This document shows, piece by piece, positions 25,956 through 35,894 of a stretch of 64,000 nt of DNA. The DNA comes from Tunturibacter gelidoferens (lineage in GTDB: Bacteria; Acidobacteriota; Terriglobia; Terriglobales; Acidobacteriaceae). A program made the translations under genes and the position numbers. Numbering within the stretch: the first letter of the stretch is position 1; each line of letters begins with the position of its first letter. The stretch lies in NCBI RefSeq assembly GCF_040358255.1, contig NZ_CP132938.1:868001-932000 (forward strand), in the 5' to 3' direction. The notes below the pieces were generated by a model. It was given only the letters and a program-made list of their open reading frames with translations. It was not told the origin of the DNA and ran no database searches.

Positions 25956-26519
25956 TTAGTGCGCGGGCTGATCGCCGATCGGTGAGGTAAGCGTGAACAC
26001 CATAACATTAGAGTCAACGGTCCCAATCCAGAAATTTTGGGTGTACTGATGAGCAGGCGGTTGTGCTGGCGCTGGGATAAATTCTTCATTGGGATTGTGG
26101 CCCGTGTACTCTGCGGTCAACAAGTAGCGGCCGGCAGGAAGCGCCAGAGCGGCGATCTTTGGTTCGTAGGACCAATAATCCACTAGATCGATAGCCGGTA
26201 GCTCGAATGTGCCACCTTCGGGAATCGTCACGATGTAAGGCCCCAGTGTGCCAGCGACAAACATGGGATCTCTTTTCACCAAGTGCCGCATTCGACCGCG
26301 CTCATCCGTAATCGAAAACTTGATCTCTCCTGCATACTCTTTGCCACCCACGTTCGTGCCCAAGTCAAGGATGAGCGGTCGACCGGACTGCGCAGCCCCG
26401 TCCCGGGCGACTTCGAGTTGGAGAGCGTCCGAGGAGGCATTCTGGGCTACCGCTTGAAGGAACAGAAAGGGGCAGACAGCGAGAATCAAGGCTAGCTGGT
26501 TTTCTATGAGTAGACGCAT
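25956..26519 (-). CDS. Exported protein of unknown function
   Basis: 187 aa with a signal peptide (LALILAVCPFLFLQAVAQ). The mature part looks like a beta-sandwich: LILDLGTNVGGKEYAGEIKF, then IPEGGTFELPAIDLVDYW, LPAGRYLLTAEYTG and FWIGTVDSNVMVFTL. The pattern resembles the small secreted proteins of acidobacteria that carry an Ig-like fold. ATG at 26519 has GAGGA a few bases upstream. No domain name can be given. It is convergent with the kinase gene. Confidence 0.65.
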   Translation of the reverse strand: MRLLIENQLALILAVCPFLFLQAVAQNASSDALQLEVARDGAAQSGRPLILDLGTNVGGKEYAGEIKFSITDERGRMRHLVKRDPMFVAGTLGPYIVTIPEGGTFELPAIDLVDYWSYEPKIAALALPAGRYLLTAEYTGHNPNEEFIPAPAQPPAHQYTQNFWIGTVDSNVMVFTLTSPIGDQPAH

Positions 26520-26574
26520 CACTTCCTCACTCTGTAGTTACGAATGGTAAACGGGGTTTGCGACAACTTGAACT

Positions 26575-26604
26575 GAACTTGCCGCAAAGACGACTTCCCG
26601 AGAA
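26575..26604. repeat. Degenerate repeat GAACTTGCCGCAAA ... CGAGAAC
   Basis: GAACTTGCCGCAAAGACGAC followed by TTCCCGAGAAC. It is the most diverged of four intergenic relatives (16303, 17348, 21577, 26575) sharing GAACTTGCCG(C)AAA, a short spacer, then ACTTnnCGnGAAC. In the best copies the halves GCCGCAAA and TTTGCGG can pair as a hairpin. Confidence 0.5.
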
Positions 26605-26684
26605 CGATCTACGGAAATCGGAGAGTGCCTACCGCAAGCCTGAGACAGCACTTGCGGCGACAATGTTGCACCCGGGGGTCTCGA

Positions 26685-27820
26685 TCAAGCCCGGAATCGG
26701 GGGGGACAGAGGATGTTCAGCTCTATACGCTTTTCACTCGGGACAGTAACCGAAGCTGTATGAGATGGAGCAATCAACCAAGCAGAGATTTGCAGCGCGA
26801 TCTCATCGCTGAGAGATTTGCTCGGAGTACCCGCGATTTCGACATCTTGCACGGAACCACTTCGGGCGACAGTAAACTTCGCTATCACACCTTTGATGGT
26901 GGCCGCCCTTCCCGCTAGGAAGGAAGGTGAAGAAACCTGAGTAAACTGACAGTCGAGACAGCCGTCAATTAGCGATTCCGAACGACCTAGTTGGAACGTC
27001 ATCGAGCCCGCGGCAGGCGGCGGTTGCGGAGCATCAGAAGGGATCGCCTTGCCGCACTTGAGTCCTCGATCTATTGTGCACAGAGTATCCCCAACCATCG
27101 CCCACTTGTTGGTCATCGCTGAATCTTGCGGCAGTGACCAAACTTTCTCGGACTTCCCGTAGAGGTCTTCGAGCACCCCATATCGCAAGTAACATCCTTG
27201 CATTGTGCACCCGTCAAATTCAGTACTGGCACGGACGCCATGTTCCCATACCTGCCCGTCTCGAGAATGCAATACCACGGCGCACTGTAGCCGCCGCTAG
27301 GATCATGCTCTCGCCCAAGATACTCAATGCCAAATGCCCAGTATTCTCCTTCGTGGGGTAAAAGAGTACCGGCAAACGTATTCACAATATGCGTTGGAAT
27401 CCAGCTCTCGCCACCGTCAGTTGTTGAGACAATGATGTTTTCACCTTGCTCTTGATGGGCCGCTACAGCATAGTGTGTCGTGCTCAAGGCGGCTATCGAC
27501 TCTATCTGCGAAAACTGTCGTATTTTGGGATCAGTCATCATCGGCTGATCTCCTGCCAATGCACTCCCCCGTCTGATGTCAAAGAGGCGTGCCCACCTAC
27601 TTTAGCGATACCGTCATTTGGACCTGAAAACGAGAAATCATCTATCGTAGAGCCGCCCGAATGAGAGGACCAAGTATGCCCGCCATTCGTCGTCGAAAGT
27701 ACTATCCCTCCGGTTCCTGCTGCATGCCCGGTGTTTTGGTCTATGAATGCAATCTTCTAAAGAACCTCACCGTCTTGCCTCCGGCGGCGGACCATCTCAG
27801 TAATCCCGTTTTCAAGGAAT
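26685..27820 (-). pseudogene. Decayed BNR/Ycf48-like repeat protein with a TonB-C-like end
   Basis: Several minus-strand frames join into one protein. From the 5' side they read WSAAGGKTV, then (new frame) KIAFIDQNTGHAAGTGGIVL, STTNGGHTW and ASLTSDGGVHW, then (new frame) NIIVSTTDGGESWIPTHIV and PHEGEYWAFGIEYLG, then (new frame, near 27255) a Cys-rich segment GCTMQGCYLRYG and AKFTVARSGSVQDVEIAGTP. STTxGGxTW is the BNR/Ycf48 repeat hallmark; the last part resembles a TonB C-terminal domain. At least three frameshifts and no start codon make this a pseudogene. Confidence 0.75.
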
Positions 27821-28004
27821 CACGTTATTGCTTCCGAGAAGCCGTCAATCTTCGAAAGCGTTCGTTTGGAAATCGGCCATAGTGTGTGATCTCTCAACGT
27901 TCGAACCGCAGCCTTCTTGCATCCTCATCTCACTGAGATGAGAGCTTCAGAGTTCAACCCGGAGCGAACGTAGTAGCTGATTGAGCGGCGTTGCCACAGA
28001 GCAA

Positions 28005-31000
28005 TCATTGCACTATGAGCGTTATCTGATCGTTATGAATGAGGGAACCACTGGAAGCGACGACCGTGATGGTGTATGTGCCGGCTGGGGTGTTCCGCCG
28101 GGTTTGGGCCGGAGGACTGCCAGATCCCGGACTGCCGCCGCACCCGTTGAGCAACAGGGCGCCAGAGAAGATCCCCAGCAGACAAAGAAGGAGCGTTAAC
28201 CTGTTCAGACGTCGACGTGTACGTCGCGAAATTGCAGGTAATGCAAATACTGCCAGTGCGGGCAGGTAAGCGGGCCAACCCGGTGTCGCCGGTCTTCGTC
28301 GAAATAATGACGTAGAAGTCTGCTGCGTATTGATACTCAGGGATACAGGTGTGGAGCTCGACCCAACGGTGACGCTCGATGGAGTAAAGGTACATGTCGC
28401 ATACGTCGGTAGATTGGCGCAGCTCATAGTGACGACACCGGTAAATGTACCGACAGTGCCGATGCTGAAGTTGAAGTTCGCCGCCTGGCCCGCGGAGATG
28501 GTGGCAGTGGATGCACCTGTGGGTGGGGGCAGGACAAAGTCCGAAGCTACTACAATACCTCCCAAACTGACGCTCTGCGGCATTGCGCCGACGGAGCCTA
28601 CGGTCAGCACTGCGCTTTCGTCACCGGTACTGGTGGGCTTGAACGAGACAGTCAGGCTGCACGTTGCATTCACCGCAACGGTCGCCCCACAGGCAGAAGT
28701 CACCGTGAAGTCGGTAGAGTTCTGCCCGGCGACCGCTAACACGACGTTTGCGAGCGCGATGCTTCCGGAGTTGCGGAGTGCCAGTGTCTGCTGCGTCAAG
28801 GTGCCGGTGGATATAGTGCCGAACGAAAGAGACTGACTGGAGAGCGTGAACACGGGAGCCGAACCAGTGCCAGTGAGCGTAACGGTCTGTGGACTGTCGG
28901 GAGCATTGTCGGTGATCAGCAGATTCGCGTTGTTGGAGCCGGCCACGGACGGCGTGAACACCACGCTCACTATGCAGCTCGAACCAGCCGCCAGCGTGCT
29001 GCTACAGGTTGAAGTTGTCGCGAAGCTAGATGCATTCATTCCGCTAAGCGAAATAACTAATCCCGTCAGAGGCGACGCGCCGGTGTTTTGTATCATGACG
29101 GTCTGGGCTGCCGATGCGAGACCCTCCGCCTGCAAAGGAAACGTGATTGCCTTCGTGGAGAGACTAACAGCAGCACCACCGGCGGCCGAAGGAGTCGCCA
29201 GACTGCTGCGGACCAGTATGATCTGCGATGTAGATACGGGATTGGTCCAGAAATCAGCAGGGTAAGATTCGTTGTTGCGGAATGCGAACCCATCGGCCCC
29301 CCAACGCAACAGTTCGTTCTCACTGGGAGGGCTGTTCAGAGCGAACGAGAGCACTCCCGACAGCTTGAAGGTCGACGGGTCATAGCTAAGGATCTGCGGA
29401 TCTCCGTATGGCGCCCCTGCACCGATCAGTCCATCGTCCAGGATAAAGGTGCGCTTTGCGACACTGTCAGCCGTAACCGCCGCTTCGTAGAACAGATTTG
29501 TGTCGTAGCGGCCAAGAAGCTTCTGCGCTTTCGGGTCCCATACCTCGCCGCTGTTGGTGTAGAGAAGAGTCCCGTCCGTCGCCAACTCCGAGCCTGTAGT
29601 TTGGTCACAACAACCTGCGCCTCCAGGCAAACCAGGTATTATTCCAGTCGCAGATACGGAGGTGGCGCTGAAGAAGCCGCTGGTACCGATCGGATAACCG
29701 TAAAACGTCGTTGGGTCCGACGTAAAGATGAAGCTGTCCAAAGTATAGTTGGCAGGATAGGTATTAGCGATGTACTGCACCAGACCGGCGTCGTTGAACA
29801 GCGCGACACCATTCTCTGACGGCGAGGCTGCCTGCGACAGCGAAGCGACCAGCAGTTGAGGCGAACCCGGAACGACATGCATATCAATGACACCGGCGGA
29901 GGAGTTCGGCAGCGTGAAGGTGCGATCGACAGCACCTGCGGTCAAATCGATTCGCTGCAACATCGCTCCGTTCGGATTGTAGTTTGCACTTGCGCCGACG
30001 TTGTCCAAGAATGCCACATACAGATAATGGCCATCGTCGGATAGAGCGAGCCGTGTCGGATTTGTAAGGACGGGAATCGGCGTGCCCAATGTGCCGGTAG
30101 TCGGGTCGACCGAGATCACTGTGTTGGGGTTCGAGGCTGATGTTGCGGGGATCGCCGCGTACAACAACTTCGACGCCGGTTCATAAACGACGTGAGTCGC
30201 ATTGAGACTGACCGCATGGAAGGTTGTCAGCGTCCCCACGTTGCTAGCTCCTCCCGGTGCAGGGTTGACGACCTGCACTGGGAATTCGCCCATCGCCCCT
30301 AAAGTACTTGGATCGACTGTAACCTCGATCGACGTGCTACCCAAGGCGGTCACGGGCACACTCACACCGTTCACAAATACTGTGGACTGTGGAAAGAAGT
30401 TGGTGCCGTTGATGAAAATCGTTGCCGGACCACCGTCGAGCGAGATCGTTGCGGGCGAGGGGCTAGTGACGGAGGGAACAGGGAATGATGCCAATGCCGT
30501 GCCTGTGATCGCGATCGTGAGAACTGGTGTTCCGGGGTCGTTGGTGTATAGCGTCAGCGTTCCGGTCGCCGCGCCCGCTACCGTGGGATTGAAAGCGAAT
30601 TCATAGACGCATGACGAGGTCGGAGGGATGGGACTGCTGCATGTCGTGTCTGTGACGGCGAAGGGTCCAGTGATCGTGGTACGCGAGGTATCCACGACTA
30701 GGGGCGCGTTTCCTTTATTTTTAAGCAATGCCACACCGGATTGCGGAGTAGTTCCCAGCACCTGCGGATCGAACGAATAGCTGTTTCCAAAAAGAAGAGA
30801 GACAACAGGTGCGGTAGCGGTCGCATATATTGTCTCGAGGTTCGCCGCCATTGGAGCGTTGGAGCCGATGGCAACGGCTGAGCTGAAATTACCTGCCGAG
30901 GTTGGACTGAAGGTGTAAGCCAAAGTGCACGAAGCTCCTGCTGCGAGCGACCCTGTGCAGATATTTCCCGAAGCAAAAGCAACTGCATTCGTGGGGACAT

Positions 31001-33341
31001 CCGCGGAGGATGTGGTAATTTGCACGGAGGATATCGTCAGAGGCGCATTGCCGCAATTGACAATATCGAACGATCCAGTGCCGGTTGTGCCTACCTGCGC
31101 GGTCACCTGGGTCGCGTTGGAGAAGCAGATGCTCGGACCTGGCTTCGACGCATCGATCAGCGCGGCAAAACCGTAGTTATAGGTGTAGTTCGGCGGCGGT
31201 GGCGTTACCGCTCCAAGCAGCGCACCGGGTGTGGTCGGGAAGTCTTGTGACGCGATCCCGACGACGTGAGCCAATCCCGTTGAATCGATCGCCATGCCAT
31301 TCACCTGCGAGAAGCCGGCGGTGCTGTTTACGTAGCCCGAAAAAAGCAGGTTATGCATCGGGGGATCGAACTCTGCGATAAAACCGGTACCGCTGAATTG
31401 ATAGTTGATCGCCGACTGCAGCGGATTCACCAGCGGGAGGACGCCTTTCGTAGTGCCTGCAAGCCAGACTTTGCCGTTCGGGTCTTCTCCGATTCCACTG
31501 ATAGTGACGATAGCGGAGTCAGGTCCAAAAGCACTCGAATAGAGAAGCTGTGTTCCGTCTTCGCTTACTTTCGCAAAGAAGCCAAGAGCTCCGGGGCCAG
31601 TTACGCCGTTGATGTTCGTACTAACGTTTTTGCTGTAGGCATCCGGGGTGACCGGGAAGTTGTAACCGGCGTCGCCGGCAATCAGTACGTCGTGGGTAGG
31701 GGTCAGGGACATGGATGAGACAGAGCCCGTGCCAACCAGGGTAGAGCTCAGAATTGTGCTGCCATCTGCAGAGATTCTCGTGACGAACGGTCCACCGTCG
31801 GACGAACTCGTCTGATAAGCACCGGAGGTCGTAGGCCATGGGGTCGTTCCTGTGTTTATGGAAACGCCAGCCGTTCCTGCCATGTAAATGATGCCCGTAC
31901 CGTCCACAGCAAGCCCCGTCGGACCGGTACTGCCAGAAGCCTCGCCGATCTCGCCAACGATTGCGCCATAACTCAGCGAACCAGTTGGCGAAAGCTTGAG
32001 CAGGAATGCACCCGTATCACCATAGCTGGGAGAAAACGCATGCAGGGCGCCCGGTGTGACGGGCAGGCTGGTAGATTCCGAGAGGCCCGAAACATAGACA
32101 TTCCCGGTGGTGTCGGTTGTCAAAGACTCGGGATAGACCATATCCGACTGCGAGACAGAAGAACCGCCCCCCAGACGGCTGGAGAAGTTGAACGCCGACC
32201 CATCCGGTGTGAGCGACAGCACAAAGCCATTGTCAAAGTTGGCAGCGGCGGAAGAGATTGGGTTCTTCAGAGGAAAATCCGCCGAAGCTTGTGATCCTGC
32301 GACAATGGCGTCGCCACTCGCATCGACGGTCAATGCAGTCGATTGATCGGTGCTAGGACCGTTGTAGGGATCCACACTGCCGCCGATGAAGGTGGAATAG
32401 ATTACCGCGGTCCCTGCGGGGTTCAGCTTGGTCACAAACACTGCAAGCTTGTTCGTCCCGGTGACGCAGCTGTTACACGTCGCCGGATTCGCCATGGCTG
32501 GAAAGGCTACTGGAGCTTCGCCAGTGATGTACGTGTCACCGCCGGCGTCAACTGCAACTGCTGTCACAGACACGGACGCATTGCCAAGGAAAGTCGAATA
32601 ATCCAACACCGGGTCAATCACTAGCGGCTGCGTGCGGTCGTAATCTCCCAGATGAAAGCTTACGGCTCCATCTGCCAACACAAATTGCGCCGGAACTTCG
32701 CGACGATCACCGCCAATCATCTGGTAGGCGTGCGGATGACGCAACGTAATTTCGCTCTCGTCCACGGAAATACGCAGATCACCGGAACCGGTCAGGTCGA
32801 CCTTGCGAGCACCATCGAGTTGCAGGCGAATACTTGAAGGCGTAGCCCCAGGATGCACGATGTAGTCATGCTCCACCTGGGATCCATTGCCATAGTAGGT
32901 AAGGTCGATTCCGCGGTAGACCTCCTCATATGTCACTCTGCCGTACCGCTGCACATGTTGGTGCCAAGCGGAGATTTTGTCACCAAGTAGATAATTCGAC
33001 TCTCCGCCGAGCTTGTCCGCGGCATGAGATGGTGCATCTGCGCGGGCGCCCGATAAGCGAATCGAGAGCTGCTGGCTCCGTCCGTTTGTCTGGGGAAGCG
33101 ACAGGCGCATCCAATTGGCTGAGAGCTCTGCCTGCATGGCTCCTGTAAGTACCAGATAATCTGTGCCCGGAACTGCCTGTCCGACATTGGCTTCGAACGC
33201 CAGCGGGAGCCGCTGCAACCGAATAGAAGCGCTGTCGGGGTCTCGTCGAGGCGCCGAGGTGTCGTTGGTTTGCCCATAAGCGCAAACTGAAGTTAGTAAA
33301 AGGCACCAAAACAGGTAGGGGCAACGCAAAAAGTGGCGCAT
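28005..33341 (-). CDS. Giant secreted SBBP / choice-of-anchor D / IPT repeat protein
   Basis: About 1778 aa. A signal peptide (PYLFWCLLLTSVCAYGQ) is followed by: a DUF7948-type N-terminal domain (PLAFEANVGQ, YEEVYRGIDLTYYG, to about 250); SBBP propeller repeats (AVDAGGDTYITGEA, DASGDAIVAGS, to about 770); choice-of-anchor D modules (LTISSVQITTSSAD, CTLAYTFSPTSAGNF); an IPT/TIG domain near 1000-1080; a YVTN-like propeller to about 1390; more anchor D modules; a basic patch RRRPATPGWPAYLPALAVFA and a hydrophobic helix ending LLLNGCGG; and a final YTITVVASSGS strand. ATG 33341 has GGAG 5 bases upstream. It is probably a cell-surface or secreted adhesin-like protein; no enzyme site is visible. 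Confidence 0.9.
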   Translation of the reverse strand: MRHFLRCPYLFWCLLLTSVCAYGQTNDTSAPRRDPDSASIRLQRLPLAFEANVGQAVPGTDYLVLTGAMQAELSANWMRLSLPQTNGRSQQLSIRLSGARADAPSHAADKLGGESNYLLGDKISAWHQHVQRYGRVTYEEVYRGIDLTYYGNGSQVEHDYIVHPGATPSSIRLQLDGARKVDLTGSGDLRISVDESEITLRHPHAYQMIGGDRREVPAQFVLADGAVSFHLGDYDRTQPLVIDPVLDYSTFLGNASVSVTAVAVDAGGDTYITGEAPVAFPAMANPATCNSCVTGTNKLAVFVTKLNPAGTAVIYSTFIGGSVDPYNGPSTDQSTALTVDASGDAIVAGSQASADFPLKNPISSAAANFDNGFVLSLTPDGSAFNFSSRLGGGSSVSQSDMVYPESLTTDTTGNVYVSGLSESTSLPVTPGALHAFSPSYGDTGAFLLKLSPTGSLSYGAIVGEIGEASGSTGPTGLAVDGTGIIYMAGTAGVSINTGTTPWPTTSGAYQTSSSDGGPFVTRISADGSTILSSTLVGTGSVSSMSLTPTHDVLIAGDAGYNFPVTPDAYSKNVSTNINGVTGPGALGFFAKVSEDGTQLLYSSAFGPDSAIVTISGIGEDPNGKVWLAGTTKGVLPLVNPLQSAINYQFSGTGFIAEFDPPMHNLLFSGYVNSTAGFSQVNGMAIDSTGLAHVVGIASQDFPTTPGALLGAVTPPPPNYTYNYGFAALIDASKPGPSICFSNATQVTAQVGTTGTGSFDIVNCGNAPLTISSVQITTSSADVPTNAVAFASGNICTGSLAAGASCTLAYTFSPTSAGNFSSAVAIGSNAPMAANLETIYATATAPVVSLLFGNSYSFDPQVLGTTPQSGVALLKNKGNAPLVVDTSRTTITGPFAVTDTTCSSPIPPTSSCVYEFAFNPTVAGAATGTLTLYTNDPGTPVLTIAITGTALASFPVPSVTSPSPATISLDGGPATIFINGTNFFPQSTVFVNGVSVPVTALGSTSIEVTVDPSTLGAMGEFPVQVVNPAPGGASNVGTLTTFHAVSLNATHVVYEPASKLLYAAIPATSASNPNTVISVDPTTGTLGTPIPVLTNPTRLALSDDGHYLYVAFLDNVGASANYNPNGAMLQRIDLTAGAVDRTFTLPNSSAGVIDMHVVPGSPQLLVASLSQAASPSENGVALFNDAGLVQYIANTYPANYTLDSFIFTSDPTTFYGYPIGTSGFFSATSVSATGIIPGLPGGAGCCDQTTGSELATDGTLLYTNSGEVWDPKAQKLLGRYDTNLFYEAAVTADSVAKRTFILDDGLIGAGAPYGDPQILSYDPSTFKLSGVLSFALNSPPSENELLRWGADGFAFRNNESYPADFWTNPVSTSQIILVRSSLATPSAAGGAAVSLSTKAITFPLQAEGLASAAQTVMIQNTGASPLTGLVISLSGMNASSFATTSTCSSTLAAGSSCIVSVVFTPSVAGSNNANLLITDNAPDSPQTVTLTGTGSAPVFTLSSQSLSFGTISTGTLTQQTLALRNSGSIALANVVLAVAGQNSTDFTVTSACGATVAVNATCSLTVSFKPTSTGDESAVLTVGSVGAMPQSVSLGGIVVASDFVLPPPTGASTATISAGQAANFNFSIGTVGTFTGVVTMSCANLPTYATCTFTPSSVTVGSSSTPVSLSINTQQTSTSLFRRRPATPGWPAYLPALAVFALPAISRRTRRRLNRLTLLLCLLGIFSGALLLNGCGGSPGSGSPPAQTRRNTPAGTYTITVVASSGSLIHNDQITLIVQ

Positions 33342-33382
33342 CAATTCTCCAACACGGCAGGTGTAGCTCGATTTCTACGGAA

Positions 33383-34230
33383 CTAAATCACTTTATCGCG
33401 AGCACCTCTTTTTGCATAAGGAAAAACCACTCGACAGTCTGGCCGTTGATCAGCATCTCCGCTTGGTTGTGCTTGAAGGGATGGAGTAGGCAGAACCGGA
33501 GTGAGAAATACGTCGTACTTCTGGAAGTACACGGCATAACCGTTCAGTCGCTCCGCAGCTTGCACTGCGTCGATGTAGTCCGCCGCTGGAGTGTCAGACA
33601 GTGAGAGCATGAACCTGGCCATGTATGAAATTTCACCCTCGCTGCGGCGCGCCGTCTTATTCACGAATCCGGGCTTCATCTCGAGGACATGCAGACGACT
33701 GAACACATCGAGCGCGAAGTCGCGCTCGATGTGCAGGAATGCGCACGGACTCGACTGTGTGCCCGAGTTCCTTGAGCACTTCAGCAGCAGCGTCCACCGT
33801 GGCCGCGACCTCGCCGTCGATCGGACCACAGCCGGGCCCCACCAGCCAGCCCACACGAAGCGGACGCTTGTTGGAACTCCCAATTCCGTTATCGAACGAG
33901 ATGGCGTTGCTGGAGTAGTCGTCCTGTCCGTCCGGCCCAGCGAGTTGGGAAAAAGCCAACGATAGATCGCGGATACTGTGCGCCATCGGGCCTACATGCC
34001 AGAAACGGCGCGGCTCACGCGGCCAGATACCGGTCATGGGGACACGCCCGTGGGTGGCCTTGAGCGAGAGAATGCCGGTGTGCGCTGCAGGCCCCCGCAC
34101 GGAGATAGCAAGGTTAGTACCCGGCCAAGCGGAGACATGCCTGCCGCAATCGCCGCCGACTCGCCACCTGGAGCCACCCGGCGTCAGAGCCAAGTTCCAG
34201 GAATGAACCGGGACGACATGAAACCAGTAC
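33383..34230 (-). pseudogene. Amidase-signature hydrolase, truncated and frameshifted
   Basis: Recognisable amidase pieces are spread over several frames: LALTPGGS, then in another frame GGESAAIAAGMSPLG, then back to NLAISVRGPAAHTGILSLK, GRVPMTGIWPREP, HVGPMAHSIRDL and LAGPDGQDD. After a further shift near 33720 come KPGFVNKTARRSEGEISY and YDVFLTPVLPTPSL. The Ser-cisSer core that should read PGGSSGGE is itself broken: two bases are missing within the second Ser codon. The N-terminal third with the catalytic Lys is absent. The upstream end abuts the stop of the TPR gene. Confidence 0.85.
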
Positions 34231-34235
34231 CGAAT

Positions 34236-35894
34236 CTACTCTGACGCGCCTTCCACTGCGATACCAGAGTTGAGCATAAATACCAAATCGCAGGTCGAGC
34301 TTTTCTTACCGCAGTACACAACCGCATCGCGCAGCACACGCGCAGACGATCCGGCTGGCTCCGCGCCGGGCAAACGCAGCGACTTTGCCTCGTCCAGCAG
34401 GGGCTTCAGTTTTGCATCACCGGAGACGAGCATAGCTGCCGCGATACCATCGGCGTTCAACTGGAGACGTACCGTGCCGCCACCCTCTGCACCCGCGCCA
34501 TTCTTGACGTGGTAGCTGCGAAAGTCCTGCATCGACGTTGCAAAATGCTCGCCGCTGGCCGCCTTGACCCCGGCCTTCTCAAGGCGCGCAATGGCCGCAG
34601 CCACTTCGGCAAGGTCCTGCTTCGCATCGGCCGCATTCTCCGCCTGCTTTGCAAGCCGATACATCCATAGCGCATCTGCATTGCGGTCCAGACCCTCGAA
34701 GGCCTGCGCCAGGTGATTGCCGACGATTACGTTTTGCTGTGAGAACCATGCTGCGCGCAGGTACGGCTCGGCCTCCTTCGGCTTGCTCTCCAGCAGCAGA
34801 ATGTAGCCCAGCGTGTCCCACGAGGCCGTGAGGTTCGCCGACTCGGCAAAGGCCTTCGTATTCGCCTCTTCCAAAACGTGCGAGGCGGTCGCCTTTTCCA
34901 GCAGATCGACCGAACGGCGCGACTGCGTCTCCGCGAACGGCAGATCGATCTTCGTCTCCGACAGCACGTAGACGTTATTGTTGATGACATCGGGATCATC
35001 GCTACCGTCCATCGCCTTCTTCGCGGCCATGGCGGCTTCTTCGTTGCGATGCAGTTCGTACAGCGTGCTTGCCACCTGCGAGGCCACCGCGCGGTCTTCA
35101 GGCTGGCGCGCCTGCAGATCGCGCAGAACTCCGAGCGCATGCGTGTAGTCGCCCTGTTTGCCAAACACATAGACTCGCATCTGCTGAACCCGTTCGCTGC
35201 TACCGCCGCACCTGTTCAGTAATCCATCAGCATCGCTGTAACGCTGCTTGTTGCTGTACTCCTGGGCCAGTCCGAGAACCATCCAGGGGTCGTCATCGGG
35301 ATGTGCCTTCATCTCCGCTTCCACATCGCGGGCGCCGGAGTCAAGATCCCCGTCAGTCGCCTTCACGACGCCCAGCATACCCAGGACGTAAGGCGCATCC
35401 GGCGAACTCTTGCGTAAAGCTTCGAGGCGGCTGCGGGCTCCACCCAGATCTCTTCGCTGCAGCATAGCGGTGATCTCTATCAGCTGCTGTCGCGTGTCAG
35501 AAGGGTTCGAGGGCTCGGCCGCGGGCGTCGTATCTTTGGCCGGCGTGGTGGATGTGCTCTTCGCGCCCTCCTTGATGATCGTGAGGTGATCGGGCGGGAT
35601 GAGCCGCAGGTAAGGCTCCCCATCGTTCACCAGAGTTGCTTTCTGAAAGGCAAGGTAATCCTTCCATCGGTCACGCGGCAGCTTATGCACCTTTACGACC
35701 AGCTTGCGATCCGCGATGACCTTCCCGTCGACAAGGCGATATGTTTTGTCGTAGGTAGCGAACTCCCGGGAGACATGAACTGCGTCGGGTAGCTCTGCAC
35801 GATAGCCCGCGGGAAGGGCCATGGTGCTGTGAGCCTCGACGGTACGCGGTGCGCCAAGGTCGATATCGTGTTCGGGCGCCTTCTCTTCGCTCAC
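34236..35894 (-). CDS. C-terminal half of a DUF3857-type protein: DUF3858-like plus TPR region
   Basis: 552 codons opening with GTG inside the stop region of the preceding frame. The first about 90 residues (LPAGYRAELPDAVHVSREFA, then YRLVDGKVIADRKLVVKVHK) match the domain that normally follows the transglutaminase core in DUF3857 proteins. Next come a Ser/Thr/Pro linker and TPR-like helices (RRDLGGARSRLEALRKSSPD, LGLAQEYSNKQRYSDADGLL, WDTLGYILLLESKPKEAEPY). The C-terminus has paired cysteines in YCGKKSSTCDLVF. No signal peptide of its own is present, so it is either the displaced half of one ancestral gene or a coupled second chain. See the next gene. Confidence 0.8.
   Translation of the reverse strand: MSEEKAPEHDIDLGAPRTVEAHSTMALPAGYRAELPDAVHVSREFATYDKTYRLVDGKVIADRKLVVKVHKLPRDRWKDYLAFQKATLVNDGEPYLRLIPPDHLTIIKEGAKSTSTTPAKDTTPAAEPSNPSDTRQQLIEITAMLQRRDLGGARSRLEALRKSSPDAPYVLGMLGVVKATDGDLDSGARDVEAEMKAHPDDDPWMVLGLAQEYSNKQRYSDADGLLNRCGGSSERVQQMRVYVFGKQGDYTHALGVLRDLQARQPEDRAVASQVASTLYELHRNEEAAMAAKKAMDGSDDPDVINNNVYVLSETKIDLPFAETQSRRSVDLLEKATASHVLEEANTKAFAESANLTASWDTLGYILLLESKPKEAEPYLRAAWFSQQNVIVGNHLAQAFEGLDRNADALWMYRLAKQAENAADAKQDLAEVAAAIARLEKAGVKAASGEHFATSMQDFRSYHVKNGAGAEGGGTVRLQLNADGIAAAMLVSGDAKLKPLLDEAKSLRLPGAEPAGSSARVLRDAVVYCGKKSSTCDLVFMLNSGIAVEGASE

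Noticed and set aside
27924..27943. Palindrome CTCATCTCACTGAGATGAG downstream of the giant gene, considered as a terminator
   Set aside because: The loop is minimal and no T-run follows on the minus strand.
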